Positions 23,144-32,900 of a DNA stretch of 64,000 nt are shown piece by piece (the first letter of the stretch is position 1; each line of letters starts with the position of its first letter). The notes beneath the pieces are model-generated. The model did no database searches. It was not told where the DNA came from and saw only the letters and a program-made list of their open reading frames with translations. The translations under genes were made by a program, and so were the position numbers. The DNA comes from Oscillospiraceae bacterium. Lineage in GTDB: Bacteria; Bacillota; Clostridia; Oscillospirales; Oscillospiraceae. Location: contig AP025583.1 in the NCBI GenBank assembly GCA_022846095.1, positions 1,736,001-1,800,000 on the forward strand. Reading direction: 5' to 3'.

Positions 23144-23335
23144 AGGGCGCTCCTTTCCAGGCGAAGTATCCTGTGATTCTCCATTTTAGCCAGAGCGGGG
23201 GCGTTTGTCAATCGCCTGAACGGGGGAGAATGGATCGTGAGAACAAATTGTAAAAACTTTAGCCTAACCTCTATGCAAAAGTGGAAAACTATATTAGAAT
23301 AGGGAGGACAAAAACCGAATAAAGGGGTTGAAGAT

Positions 23336-24055
23336 ATGACCGAACCGCAGTATAAGCGGGTGCTGCTGAAAATCAGCGGCGAGGCCCTGGCGGGCGAGCT
23401 GTCCCGGGGCCTGGACTTCGGCGTTATCGGCCAGGTCTGCGATGTCATCAAGCAGTGCAGCGAGCTGGGCGTACAGGTGGGCATCGTCGTGGGCGGCGGC
23501 AACTTCTGGCGCGGCGTGAAGGACGGCGGGGGCAAGATGGAGCGCACCCGGGCCGACCACATGGGCATGATGGCCACCACCCTCAACTGCCTGGCCCTGG
23601 CCGACGTGCTGGAGCAGAAGGGCGTGGAGGTGCGGGTCCAGACCGCCATCGAGATGCGCGCCATCGCCGAGCCCTATATCCGCTCCCGCGCCATCCGGCA
23701 CCTGGAGAAGGGGAGGGTGGTCGTCTTCGGCTGCGGCACCGGCAACCCGTTCTTCTCCACCGACACCGCCGCCGTGCTGCGGGCCGCGGAGATCGACGCG
23801 GACGTGATTCTGCTTGCCAAGAATATAGACGGCGTGTACAGCGCCGACCCCCTCAAGGACCCCACGGCGGTGAAGTACGACTCCATCACCTACGACGACG
23901 TGCTCGCGCAGCATCTGCAGGTGATGGACTCCACCGCCACCAGCCTATCCATGGACAACAAGATCCCCGTGATCCTCTTCGCCCTCAAGGACCCGGAGAA
24001 TATTCTGCGGGTGGTCAAGGGTGAAAAAATAGGAACGATCGTCAAGGAGGCATAG
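23336..24055 (+). CDS. pyrH: UMP kinase
   Basis: This enzyme phosphorylates UMP to UDP in the cytoplasm, an essential pyrimidine step, as a hexamer. It has 239 residues. [14 protein letters not shown] (7-20) is the N-terminal Lys/Gly site and [12 protein letters not shown] (about 52-63) the glycine loop. [28 protein letters not shown] (split here as [11 protein letters not shown] and [13 protein letters not shown]) is the UMP site. [10 protein letters not shown] binds the nucleotide. It is followed four bases later by frr, as in most bacteria. The upstream region 23144-23335 shows only a weak -10-like TAGAAT near 23296. Confidence 0.97.
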   Translation: MTEPQYKRVLLKISGEALAGELSRGLDFGVIGQVCDVIKQCSELGVQVGIVVGGGNFWRGVKDGGGKMERTRADHMGMMATTLNCLALADVLEQKGVEVRVQTAIEMRAIAEPYIRSRAIRHLEKGRVVVFGCGTGNPFFSTDTAAVLRAAEIDADVILLAKNIDGVYSADPLKDPTAVKYDSITYDDVLAQHLQVMDSTATSLSMDNKIPVILFALKDPENILRVVKGEKIGTIVKEA

Positions 24056-24059
24056 AGAG

Positions 24060-24614
24060 ATGAATGAGATCCTGAAGGAATTTGACCACAAGATGCAGCG
24101 GACCACCGAGGTGGTCGTGAGCGACTTCGCCAGCGTGCGGGCCGGGCGGGCCAACGCCGCCGTCCTGGATAAGATCGTCGTGGACTACTACGGCAGCCCC
24201 ACCCCCATCAACCAGGTGGCCGCCATCTCCTCCCCCGACCCCCGCAGCCTGATGATCCAGCCCTGGGACGCCTCCCTGCTCAGGGCCATCGAGAAGGCCA
24301 TCCAGACCTCCGATCTGGGCATCAACCCCCAGAACGATGGCAGGGTCATCCGCTTGGCCTTCCCCCAGCTCACCGAGGAGCGCCGCAAGGACCTGACCAA
24401 GCAGGTGAAAAAGTACGCCGAGGGCGGCAAGGTGGCCATCCGCAACGTGCGCCGGGAGGCCATGGAGAAGTTCAAGGCCCTGGAGAAGAAGTCAGAGATC
24501 ACCGAGGACGACCGCAAGGAGTACGAGAAGGAGCTCCAGGATCTGACCGAAAAGCGCTGCAAGCAGATCGACGAGCTGTGCGCCAAGAAGGAAGAGGAAC
24601 TGATGGCGGTGTAA
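24060..24614 (+). CDS. frr: Ribosome recycling factor
   Basis: This factor splits the post-termination ribosome together with EF-G. The 184 residues are the usual length. The three-helix-bundle sequence is typical: VSDFASVRAGRANAAVLDKI (about 20-39) with the conserved RAGRA, YYGSPTPINQVAAISSPDPR (about 42-61), and the C-terminal KKYAEGGKVAIRNVRREAME. Ribosome site AAGGAGG overlaps the pyrH end. It is tightly coupled to pyrH. Confidence 0.97.
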   Translation: MNEILKEFDHKMQRTTEVVVSDFASVRAGRANAAVLDKIVVDYYGSPTPINQVAAISSPDPRSLMIQPWDASLLRAIEKAIQTSDLGINPQNDGRVIRLAFPQLTEERRKDLTKQVKKYAEGGKVAIRNVRREAMEKFKALEKKSEITEDDRKEYEKELQDLTEKRCKQIDELCAKKEEELMAV

Positions 24615-24637
24615 GGCTGACCCCTGCACACCGATTG

Positions 24638-24664
24638 CGGTGCGGAGCGAATCGCTCCGCACCG
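24638..24664 (+). terminator. Hairpin between frr and uppS
   Basis: A perfect 12-bp stem CGGTGCGGAGCG (24638-24649 with 24653-24664), loop AAT, without a U-run. It is probably an attenuator or RNA-stabilising stem inside the operon. Confidence 0.55.
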
Positions 24665-24708
24665 TCCTATTCTGGGAAACCGCTGAAGGAAGCAAAGGGA
24701 GTTAACCG

Positions 24709-25455
24709 ATGCCACTGTTTAAACCCAAGCAGGACACCGCCGCGCTGGTGGACTTCAACAAGCTGCCCCGGCACGTGGCCATCATCATGGACGGCAACGG
24801 CCGCTGGGCCAGGCGCCGCGGGCTGCCCCGCACGGCGGGCCACGCCGCGGGGGCGGAGAATTTCCGCACCATCGCCACCTACTGCAAGGAGATCGGCCTG
24901 GAGTACCTGACGGTGTACGCCTTCTCCACGGAGAACTGGAAGCGCCCGGCGGAGGAGGTCTCCGCCATCATGGGCCTTTTGAAGAAGTACCTGCTGGAGG
25001 CCATCGGCCGGATGGAGCGGGACAGGGTGAAGATGTGCTTTTTCGGCGACCTGTCCCCGCTGCCGGAGGAGCTGCGGCTTCTGTGCGAGCAGACGCGGGA
25101 GATCTCAAAGCACTACGACGGGGTGCAGGTGAACATCTGCCTCAACTACGGCGGCCGGGACGAGCTGCTCCGGGCGGCCAGGGCCTTTGCGCTGGACTGC
25201 GCGGAGGGGCGGGCCGACCCCAACCACCTGACCGAGGCCGCCTTCTCGCAGTACCTGTACTCCGGGGGCGTGCCCGACCCGGATCTGGTGATCCGCCCCA
25301 GCGGGGAGCTGCGGCTGTCCAACTTCCTGCTGTGGCAGTCCGCCTATTCCGAGTTCTATTACACCGACGCGCTGTGGCCCGACTTCTCAAAAGACGAGCT
25401 GCACAGGGCGCTGGCCGCCTATCAGGCCCGCTCCCGCCGGTTTGGAGGGGTATAG
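24709..25455 (+). CDS. uppS: Isoprenyl transferase (undecaprenyl diphosphate synthase)
   Basis: Cis-prenyltransferase that makes undecaprenyl diphosphate, the lipid carrier of peptidoglycan synthesis, from farnesyl and isopentenyl diphosphates. It has 248 residues. MDGNGRWARRR (27-37) contains the catalytic Asp28. TVYAFSTENWKRP (about 70-82) and the C-terminal signature DPDLVIRPSGELRLSNFLLW with SAYSEFYYTDALWPDF (about 191-228) are intact. Ribosome site AAGGGAG. It stands in the standard order frr-uppS-cdsA-dxr. Confidence 0.97.
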   Translation: MPLFKPKQDTAALVDFNKLPRHVAIIMDGNGRWARRRGLPRTAGHAAGAENFRTIATYCKEIGLEYLTVYAFSTENWKRPAEEVSAIMGLLKKYLLEAIGRMERDRVKMCFFGDLSPLPEELRLLCEQTREISKHYDGVQVNICLNYGGRDELLRAARAFALDCAEGRADPNHLTEAAFSQYLYSGGVPDPDLVIRPSGELRLSNFLLWQSAYSEFYYTDALWPDFSKDELHRALAAYQARSRRFGGV

Positions 25456-25478
25456 TTTGAAATTACTTTCAAACTATA
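25451..25478 (+). terminator. Hairpin overlapping the uppS stop codon
   Basis: A 12-bp perfect AT-rich stem TATAGTTTGAAA (25451-25462 with 25467-25478), loop TTAC, containing the TAG stop. No U-run follows. Confidence 0.5.
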
Positions 25479-25490
25479 AATGAGGCGCAA

Positions 25491-25551
25491 AATGGTCATT
25501 CCTTTCATGACCGTTTTGTGCCTGTAAGCGCGGCAGAAAGGGATGACCATT
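25491..25551 (+). promoter_or_regulatory. Inverted repeat that can hide the start of the small 25543 gene
   Basis: AATGGTCATTCCTTTC (25491-25506) pairs with 25536-25551 (15 of 16). The right arm holds both the AAAGGG ribosome site and ATG 25543. Pairing would block translation; the loop is 29 bases. Confidence 0.45.
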
Positions 25552-25794
25552 CATATGGGATGGCTGAAACGGCTCTTCGGCGGAGAGAAGGGTTCCACGG
25601 ATCATTGGGCCCCGCCGCCCCGCGCCGCCCGCTCGGCTGCGGCGGACGCGCCCCGGCCCTTCGGCTATAAGCGCTGCTGGCTGGCCCTGCGCTGTCCGTC
25701 GCCGGAGGAGGCCGCCGCCTGGGGTGTGGATCCCCTTTTCCGGGAAAAGACCTACCCGCCGGGGGTGGGCCTGGTCTGCGCCGCGCGCATTTGA
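25543..25794 (+). CDS. Small hypothetical protein between uppS and cdsA
   Basis: 83 residues from ATG 25543, or 79 from ATG 25555, whose distance to GAAAGGG is 12 bases. It begins with an amphipathic, basic stretch (MGWLKRLFGGEK), then a Pro/Ala/Arg-rich middle, and ends in CWLALRCPSPEEAAAWGVDP followed by REKTYPPGVGLVC. It has no signal peptide, no membrane segment and no family known to me. It sits inside a strictly conserved cell-envelope operon where other bacteria have nothing. It could be a regulator of its neighbours or a chance frame; codon use resembles its neighbours. Confidence 0.5.
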   Translation: MTIHMGWLKRLFGGEKGSTDHWAPPPRAARSAAADAPRPFGYKRCWLALRCPSPEEAAAWGVDPLFREKTYPPGVGLVCAARI

Positions 25795-25837
25795 TTACTC
25801 AAAGCCGCCCGCAACAGCGGCGGCGAAGGGAGCTTCA

Positions 25838-26659
25838 ATGGGTAAACGTGTACTGGTCGCGGTGATTTTCGTCCCCGTGATTTTCCTTGTCATCTATGTC
25901 TGTCCGCCCATCTGCCTGCCCATTGCGGTGGCGGTGCTGTCCATGATCGCGGTGCACGAGGCGCTGTGGTCCACGGGCTTCGTCAAGCACGCCCGGATCT
26001 CCGGCTACTCCATCCTGCTGGCGGGCGTGATCCCCTTCTGGGTGTACTACGACGGGCGGCCCCTGCCCGCGCTGTGCGGGCTGTTCGTCTACGTGATGCT
26101 GCTGTTCTGCGAGGCCATCGCCAGCCACAAGCAGGTGACCCTGGAGAAGATGGGCGGGGCGTTCTTCCTCTCGGTGATGATCCCCTTCTTCCTGTCCTCC
26201 TTCCTGCGCATCCGGCTGATGGAGCTGTGGCCCTACCTGGTTCTGCTGCCCTTCATCGCCGCCTTCCTCAGCGACGCCTTCGCCCTCTTCGCCGGGATGC
26301 TCTTCGGCAGGCACAAGCTGGCCCCCGAGCTCTCCCCCAAGAAGACGGTGGAGGGGGCGGTGGGCGGCCTCTTTGGGGCGGTGGCGTTCCTGCTAATCTA
26401 CGGGGCCATCCTCCAGTTCGGGTTCCAGATGCAGGTCAATTACGCGCTTTTGGCCCTCTACGGGCTGCTGGGCAGCGTCCTGGCCCAGTTGGGCGACCTG
26501 TCCTTCTCCTATATCAAGCGGGAGTACGGCATCAAGGATTTCGGCAACATCTTCCCCGGCCACGGCGGGGTGCTGGACCGCTTCGACAGCGTGATCTTCT
26601 GCGCCCCCCTGATCGAGCTGCTGATCCGCTTCCTGCCGGCCATCGGAATTGGAGGCTGA
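25838..26659 (+). CDS. cdsA: Phosphatidate cytidylyltransferase
   Basis: Makes CDP-diacylglycerol from phosphatidate and CTP at the membrane. The start is ATG 25838 behind GAAGGGAG; longer readings overlap the small gene. It has 273 residues with about eight TM helices, the first being VLVAVIFVPVIFLVIYVC. The family signature is complete near the C-terminus: SFSYIKREYGIKDFGNIFPG followed by HGGVLDRFDS, with the acidic metal ligands. SPKKTVEGAVGG (about 163-174) is the second conserved block. It abuts dxr by one base. Confidence 0.96.
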   Translation: MGKRVLVAVIFVPVIFLVIYVCPPICLPIAVAVLSMIAVHEALWSTGFVKHARISGYSILLAGVIPFWVYYDGRPLPALCGLFVYVMLLFCEAIASHKQVTLEKMGGAFFLSVMIPFFLSSFLRIRLMELWPYLVLLPFIAAFLSDAFALFAGMLFGRHKLAPELSPKKTVEGAVGGLFGAVAFLLIYGAILQFGFQMQVNYALLALYGLLGSVLAQLGDLSFSYIKREYGIKDFGNIFPGHGGVLDRFDSVIFCAPLIELLIRFLPAIGIGG

Positions 26660-26660
26660 T

Positions 26661-27803
26661 ATGAGTAATATGATCTCCCTTTTGGGATCCACAGGCTCTA
26701 TCGGGCGGCAATCATTGGACGTGATTGCCGCCTGCGGCATGTCCGTGGCCGCGCTGACGGCCAACCGGGACGTATCGCGCATGGAGGCGCAGTGCCGGGC
26801 CTTCCGGCCCGCCCTGGCCGTGATGATGGACGAACGGGCCGCCGCAGATTTGAAGGTGCGCCTTTCGGACACGGACGTCCGGGTGGCCTCCGGGCCGGAG
26901 GGCCTGGAGGAGGCCGCCACGCTGGAGGGGGCCGACACGGTGATCACCGCCGTGGTGGGCATGGTGGGCCTCAAGCCCACCCTGGCCGCCATCCGCTCGG
27001 GCAAGCGCATCGCCCTGGCCAACAAGGAGACCCTGGTGTGCGCCGGGGAGCTGGTGATGGACGCGGCGGACGCCTGCGGCGCGGAGATCGTGCCCGTGGA
27101 CTCGGAGCACTCCGCCATCTTCCAGTGCCTCCAGGGCTGCCGGGACAGGGGGGAGGTCAGGCGCCTGATCCTCACCGCCTCGGGCGGGCCCTTCTACGGG
27201 TACACCGCCGGGCAGCTGGAGCGGGTGACCCTGGAACAGGCCCTGAAGCACCCCAACTGGTCCATGGGGGCCAAGATCACCGTGGACTCGGCCACCCTGA
27301 TGAACAAGGGGCTGGAGTTCATCGAGGCCATGCGCCTCTACCGCCTGCCCCCTGAGAAAATTTCCATCGTGGTCCACCGGGAGAGTATAGTTCACTCGCT
27401 GGTGGAATACTGTGATCATGCCGTACTCGCGCAGCTGGGCGTGCCCGATATGCGCCTGCCCATCCAGTACGCCCTGACCTGGCCCGCCCGCACGCAGGCC
27501 GTGGCGGAGGCGCTGGATCTGCTGTCCTGCCCGCCCCTGACCTTCGTCCGGCCCGACTATGAAACCTTCCGCTGCCTCTCCCTGGCGCTGGAGGCCGCCC
27601 GCGCGGGCGGCACGGCCACGGCGGCGCTCAACGGGGCCAACGAGGCGGCGGTGGGCCTCTTCCTGACGGGGAAGATCTCCTTTGCGGAGATTGCCCGGCG
27701 GGTGGAGGGGGCCATAGCCAACCTGCCCGCGGTACAGCGGCCCGATCTGGACGCCGTGCTGGCGGCCGACGCCGCCGCACGGGAGGCCGTCCTATCCCTG
27801 TAA
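26661..27803 (+). CDS. dxr: 1-deoxy-D-xylulose-5-phosphate reductoisomerase
   Basis: The second enzyme of the MEP isoprenoid pathway, NADPH- and divalent-metal-dependent, cytoplasmic. It has 380 residues from ATG 26661, which lies one base after the cdsA stop and has GGAGG in front. The NADPH site is LLGSTGSIG (7-15). ANKETLVCAGEL (about 115-126) and the metal site PVDSEHSAIFQCL (about 139-151) follow. MGAKITVDSATLMNKGLE (about 198-215) is the flexible loop region. It supplies precursors for the uppS product encoded just upstream. Confidence 0.97.
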   Translation: MSNMISLLGSTGSIGRQSLDVIAACGMSVAALTANRDVSRMEAQCRAFRPALAVMMDERAAADLKVRLSDTDVRVASGPEGLEEAATLEGADTVITAVVGMVGLKPTLAAIRSGKRIALANKETLVCAGELVMDAADACGAEIVPVDSEHSAIFQCLQGCRDRGEVRRLILTASGGPFYGYTAGQLERVTLEQALKHPNWSMGAKITVDSATLMNKGLEFIEAMRLYRLPPEKISIVVHRESIVHSLVEYCDHAVLAQLGVPDMRLPIQYALTWPARTQAVAEALDLLSCPPLTFVRPDYETFRCLSLALEAARAGGTATAALNGANEAAVGLFLTGKISFAEIARRVEGAIANLPAVQRPDLDAVLAADAAAREAVLSL

Positions 27804-27843
27804 GGGGCGGCTGTGCCGCCCCGCCGAAAAAGGAGAAACCTCA

Positions 27844-28917
27844 ATGACCATTGTTTACATCCTGATTGCGATCCTGATGTTCGGCGTGCTCATCGCCGTC
27901 CACGAGTTTGGGCACTTTATCGTCGCCAAGCTCCTGGGCGTGCGGGTGAACGAGTTCGCCATCGGCATGGGCCCCCAGCTCTTCTCCCGGCAGAAGGGGG
28001 AGACGGTGTACTCCCTGCGGGCCTTCCCCATCGGCGGCTTCTGCGCCATGGAGGGGGAGGAGGAGAAGTCCAGCGACCCCAGGGCGTTCAGCAACAAGCC
28101 GGCCTGGAAGAAGTTCCTCATCCTGGTGGCCGGGGCGTTCATGAACTTCGTCGTGGGCGTGCTGCTGATCCTGGTGCTCTTCTCCCAAAACGAGGCCATC
28201 TACACCCCGGTGGTCAGCAGCTTTGCCGACGGCTTCCCCCTCCAGGGGGAGCAGGGGCTGCTGCCCGGCGACCGGATTGTGCGCATCGACGGCCACCGCG
28301 TGCTGGTGTACGACGACGTGACCATGTTCTTCTCCCGCGCGGGCAGCGACGGGATGGACCTGGAGATTGAGCGGGACGGGCGGCGGCTTACCCTGGAGAA
28401 CCTGCCCCTGGCGCCCAGGGAGTACACGGACGACGGGCAGACCGTGGTGCGCTACGGCATCAACTTCACCGTGGAGCCCGCCACCCTGGGGGCCTCCCTG
28501 CGCAACGGCCTCTACCAGTCGGTGGACTTCGTGCGCCTGGTGTGGATCAGCCTGGGCGACCTTATCACGGGCGCGGTGGGCGTGAAGGACATGTCGGGGC
28601 CGGTGGGCATCGTGGCGGCCATGAAGGACATGGGCGAGGCGGGGGCCGAGGCCGCGGGCGCCGCGGGTGCCCTGGCCAACATCCTCTACTTCACGGCCTT
28701 TATCGCCATCAACCTGGCGGTGATGAACCTGCTGCCCATTCCGGCGCTGGACGGCGGTCAGATCCTGTTCCTGATCGTCAACGGGATCTGGCACTTCTTC
28801 ACCCGCAAGCGCATTGACGACAAGTACCTGGCCTATGTGAATATGGCGGGCTTCTTCTGCCTCATCGCTCTGATGGTGGTGGTGGCCTTCAACGACGTGA
28901 TAAAGCTGGTGAGGTAG
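27844..28917 (+). CDS. rseP: Site-2-type zinc metalloprotease RseP/RasP
   Basis: An intramembrane M50B protease that cuts membrane-bound anti-sigma factors and leftover signal peptides. It has 357 residues. The first TM helix carries HEFGH (20-24) with the two zinc His and the catalytic Glu. The PDZ domain lies about 120-200 (QGLLPGDRIVRIDGHRVLV). The last helices contain NLLPIPALDGG (about 297-307), in which the Asp is the third zinc ligand. It begins 40 bases after dxr with site AAAAAGGAG and is followed two bases later by ispG. Confidence 0.95.
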   Translation: MTIVYILIAILMFGVLIAVHEFGHFIVAKLLGVRVNEFAIGMGPQLFSRQKGETVYSLRAFPIGGFCAMEGEEEKSSDPRAFSNKPAWKKFLILVAGAFMNFVVGVLLILVLFSQNEAIYTPVVSSFADGFPLQGEQGLLPGDRIVRIDGHRVLVYDDVTMFFSRAGSDGMDLEIERDGRRLTLENLPLAPREYTDDGQTVVRYGINFTVEPATLGASLRNGLYQSVDFVRLVWISLGDLITGAVGVKDMSGPVGIVAAMKDMGEAGAEAAGAAGALANILYFTAFIAINLAVMNLLPIPALDGGQILFLIVNGIWHFFTRKRIDDKYLAYVNMAGFFCLIALMVVVAFNDVIKLVR

Positions 28918-28919
28918 CC

Positions 28920-29957
28920 ATGACAAAACAGATCCTGGTGGGCGGCGTCCCCGTGGGCGGGGGCGCCCCGGTCACCATTCAGTCCATGACCAACACCCGC
29001 ACCGACGACGCGGCGGCCACGGCGGAGCAGATCTTGAAGCTGGAGGCCGCCGGGTGCCAAATCGTCCGGGTGGCGGTGCCCGACATGGCCGCCGCCCACG
29101 CGGTGGGGGCCATCAAGGAGCGCATCCACATCCCCCTGGTGGTGGACATCCACTTCGACTACCGGCTGGCGCTGGAGTCGGTGGCCGCCGGGTGCGACAA
29201 GGTGCGCATCAACCCGGGCAACATCGGGGACGAGAGCCGGGTGAAGGCGGTGGCGGCGGCTTGCCGGGCCAAAAACATCCCCATCCGCATCGGCGTCAAC
29301 GGCGGATCGCTGGAGAAGCCCATTCTGGCCAGGTACGGCGGGGTGACCCCCCAGGCCATGGTGGACTCGGCCTTCGGGCACATCGCGCTGCTGCACAAAT
29401 ATGACTTCGACGACATCTGCGTGTCGCTCAAGTCCTCCAACGTGGCCACCACCATGGCGGCCTACCGGCTCATGAGCGAGCAGAGCGATTACCCCCTCCA
29501 CCTGGGGGTGACCGAGACGGGCACGCCCCGCATGGGGGTGCTCAAGTCCGCCGTGGGCATCGGGGGCCTGCTGGCCATGGGCGTGGGGGACACCGTGCGG
29601 GTCTCCCTCTCCGCCGACCCGGTGGAGGAGGTCTACGCCGCCCGGGACATCCTCAAGGCCGCCGGCGTGCGGCGGGAGGGACCGGAGCTCATCTCCTGCC
29701 CCACCTGCGGACGCACCCGCATCGACCTCATCGCCCTGGCCAATGAGGTGGAGGCCCGGCTGGCCGCGGTCACCAAGCCCATCACCGTGGCGGTGATGGG
29801 GTGCGTGGTCAACGGCCCCGGCGAGGCCTCCGCCGCCGACGTGGGCATCGCGGGCGGGGACGGCGTGGGCCTGCTGTTCCGCCGGGGGGAGATCGTGAAG
29901 AAGGTCCCCCAGGACGCGCTGGTGGACGAGCTGTTCCGGCTCATCGAGGCGTTATAA
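28920..29957 (+). CDS. ispG: 4-hydroxy-3-methylbut-2-en-1-yl diphosphate synthase
   Basis: The iron-sulphur enzyme of the MEP pathway that converts MEcPP to HMBPP. The 345 residues are typical of the short bacterial form. The TIM barrel part begins VPVGGGAPVTIQSMTNTRTDD (residues 10-30, read in two pieces in the gene). The cluster-binding domain at the C-terminus has SCPTCGRTRIDL (about 259-270) and VAVMGCVVNGPGEA (about 288-301), giving the three Cys ligands. It overlaps the regulatory space of rseP by two bases only, so the genes are co-transcribed. Confidence 0.97.
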   Translation: MTKQILVGGVPVGGGAPVTIQSMTNTRTDDAAATAEQILKLEAAGCQIVRVAVPDMAAAHAVGAIKERIHIPLVVDIHFDYRLALESVAAGCDKVRINPGNIGDESRVKAVAAACRAKNIPIRIGVNGGSLEKPILARYGGVTPQAMVDSAFGHIALLHKYDFDDICVSLKSSNVATTMAAYRLMSEQSDYPLHLGVTETGTPRMGVLKSAVGIGGLLAMGVGDTVRVSLSADPVEEVYAARDILKAAGVRREGPELISCPTCGRTRIDLIALANEVEARLAAVTKPITVAVMGCVVNGPGEASAADVGIAGGDGVGLLFRRGEIVKKVPQDALVDELFRLIEAL

Positions 29958-29978
29958 CTACTTAGGAGCGTTTTACAT

Positions 29979-32900
29979 ATGCCTGAGCAAAAGATACCCT
30001 TCCTCAATCTGTTCTCCGCCTGGCGGCCGGAGGCCGACCTCCTGCCGGTGGCGGGGGCCTGCCAGGTGACCGCCGCGGTCATCGACAAGGCCGCCCGCTC
30101 CCTGCGGGCGGAGGTGGAGTGCGCCCTCGTGCCGGGGGCGGAGCTGCGCGCGCGGCTGGAGCGCAGCCTGGCCGCCGCCTACCGGATGGAGCGCGTGGAG
30201 CTGAACCTGCACGCCCCCGCGGCCCCTGCACCCGTTCCGCCGCCCATCCCCGTGGCAGGCGCAGCCCCGCCGCCGGCGGAGCCGGAGATGGACGACGCCT
30301 TCAAAAGGACGGAGGAGATCCGCCGCCAGGCCCTGAAAAACCTCAAGCTGGCCCGTCCCAAGGAGAAGAAGAAGGACGGGCCCAGGAAGAAGCTGATCTT
30401 CGGCCAGCACGAGATCCGCAAGGAGCCCATCCCCATGTCCGCGCTGGAGCTGGATTTGGGCACGGTGGTGGTGGAGGGCGACGTGTTCGCCATGGATCAC
30501 AAGGAGCTCAAAAAGCGGGGGGCCTGGGTGGTCAACTTCGACATGACCGACTACACCGGCTCGGTGCGCATCAACAAGTTCTTCCCCGGCGACGAGGCCA
30601 AGCCCATCGTGGAGGGGGTCAAGAAGAACATGCACCTGCTGGTGCAGGGCCGGCTGAACATCGACCGCTTCACCGGCGACATGGTGCTGGAGCCCTACGC
30701 CATCATGGAGGGGAGCAAGCCCCAGAAGACCGACGACGCGCCCGAGAAGCGGGTGGAGCTGCACCTGCACACCACCATGTCCGCCATGGACGCGCTGACC
30801 CAGGTCAGCCCCAAGCTGGGGCCGGACAAGAACGTGGTCAGGCGTGCGGAGGCCTGGGGCCACCGGGCCATCGCCATCACCGACCACGGCGTGGCCCAGT
30901 CCTTCCCGGACGCGTGGCACTCGGCCAAGAACATCAAGATCCTCTACGGCGTGGAGGCCTACTACATCAACGACGTGGACGACCGGGTGGTGGTCCACGG
31001 GGAGGCGGAGCAGGACTTCCACGGCGAGATCGTCTGCTTCGACATCGAGACCACCGGCCTGGACCGGCGGCGGGACGTGATCACAGAGATTGGCGCGGTG
31101 GTGCTGCGGGACGGGGAGGTGGCCGAGACCTTCAACACCTTTGCCGACCCGGTCCGCCCCCTGAGCCGGGAGATTATCGAGCTGACCGGCATCACCGACG
31201 AGATGCTCCGGGGTGCCCCCTCCCAGGCCGAGGCCATCGCCGCTTTTCTGGACTTCGCCGCGGGCCGCCCCCTGGCCGCCCACAACGCGGAGTTCGACAT
31301 GGGCTTTATCGCCGAGGGATGCCGCCGCATGGGCCGACCCTTCGACAGCACCAGCCTGGACAGCCTGATCCTGGCCCAGAACCTGCTGCCCGATCTGGGC
31401 AAATACAAGCTGGACATCGTGGCCGAGCGGCTCAACCTGCCCGCCTTCAACCATCACCGGGCCAGCGACGACGCGGCCACCGTGGCCTACATGCTGGTGC
31501 CCTTCTTCAAAATGCTGGAGGACCTGGGGGTGCACAGCCTCCAGGCCATCAACCCGGCCATGACCAAGGTCCGTGGCGGCGGCAAGGCCCGGCGGCAGCC
31601 CAAGCACCTCATTGTGCTGGCCAAAAACCAGCTGGGCCTGCGCAACCTCTACAAGCTCATCTCCTACGCCCACCTGGACCACTTCAAGCGCTACCCCATC
31701 ATGCCCAAGAGCGTCATCAACCAGCACCGGGAGGGGCTGATCCTGGGCTCCGCCTGCGAGGCGGGGGAGCTCTTTGAGGCGGTGAGCAAGCGTAAGGACT
31801 GGAATGAGCTCAAGCGCATCGCCTCCTGGTACGACTTTTTGGAGATCCAGCCCCTGTGCAACAACGCCTTTATGCTGCGTAAGGGCATCGTCCAGTCCCA
31901 GGAGGAGCTGCGGGACTTCAACCGCACCATCGTGGCGCTGGGCAAGGAGCTGGACAAGCCAGTGTGCGCCACCGGCGACGTGCACTTCCTGGACCCGGAG
32001 GACGAGATTTACCGCCACATCCTGCTGGCCACCAAGGGCTTTGACGACGCGGACTCCGAGCTGCCCATCTACTTCAAGACCACTACGGAGATGCTGCAGG
32101 AGTTCTCCTACCTGGGCAGGGAGGACTGCTACAACGTGGTGGTGCGCAACACCAACCTGGTGGCGGACTGGTGCGAGCAGGTGGAGCCCCTGCCGAAGGG
32201 CCTCTTCGCCCCCAAGCTGGAGGACTCGGACGGGGAGCTCAAGCGCCTGGTGTGGGGGAAAGCGAAGGCCCTTTACGGCGAGGAGCCGCCCCAGATCGTG
32301 GTGGACCGCATCAACGCGGAGCTGAACGACATCATCAAATGCAAATACGACGTAATCTACATGTCGGCCCAGAAGCTGGTGCAGGACTCCCTGGAGCACG
32401 GCTACCTGGTGGGCTCCCGGGGCTCTGTGGGCTCCTCTCTGGTGGCCTTCATGTCGGGCATCACGGAGGTCAACTCCCTGCCGCCCCACTACCGCTGCCC
32501 CGCGTGCAAGCACACCGACTTCGACTACGCCCAGGACCCGGCCCACCCCTTTGGCTGCGGCGCGGACATGCCGGACGCGGTGTGCCCCGTGTGCGGGGCG
32601 CAGTACGCCAAGGACGGCTTCAACATCCCCTTCGAGACCTTCCTGGGCTTCGGCGGCGACAAGGTGCCCGACATCGATTTGAACTTCTCGGGCGAGTACC
32701 AGGCCAAGTCCCACCGCTATACCTTCGAGCTCTTCGGGGAGAGCCACGTATTCCGGGCGGGCACCATCGGCACCGTGGCGGAAAAGACCGCCTTCGGCTA
32801 CGTGAAAAAGTACCTGGATGAGCGGGCCATGAAGGTCAGCCGGGCGGAGGAAAACCGCCTGGCCCAGGGCTGCACGGGGGTCAAGCGCACCACAGGCCAG

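Noticed and set aside
23250-23301. Promoter of pyrH.
   Set aside because: A TAGAAT near 23296 has only a very poor -35 (TATGCA) at the right distance. Not strong enough to list.
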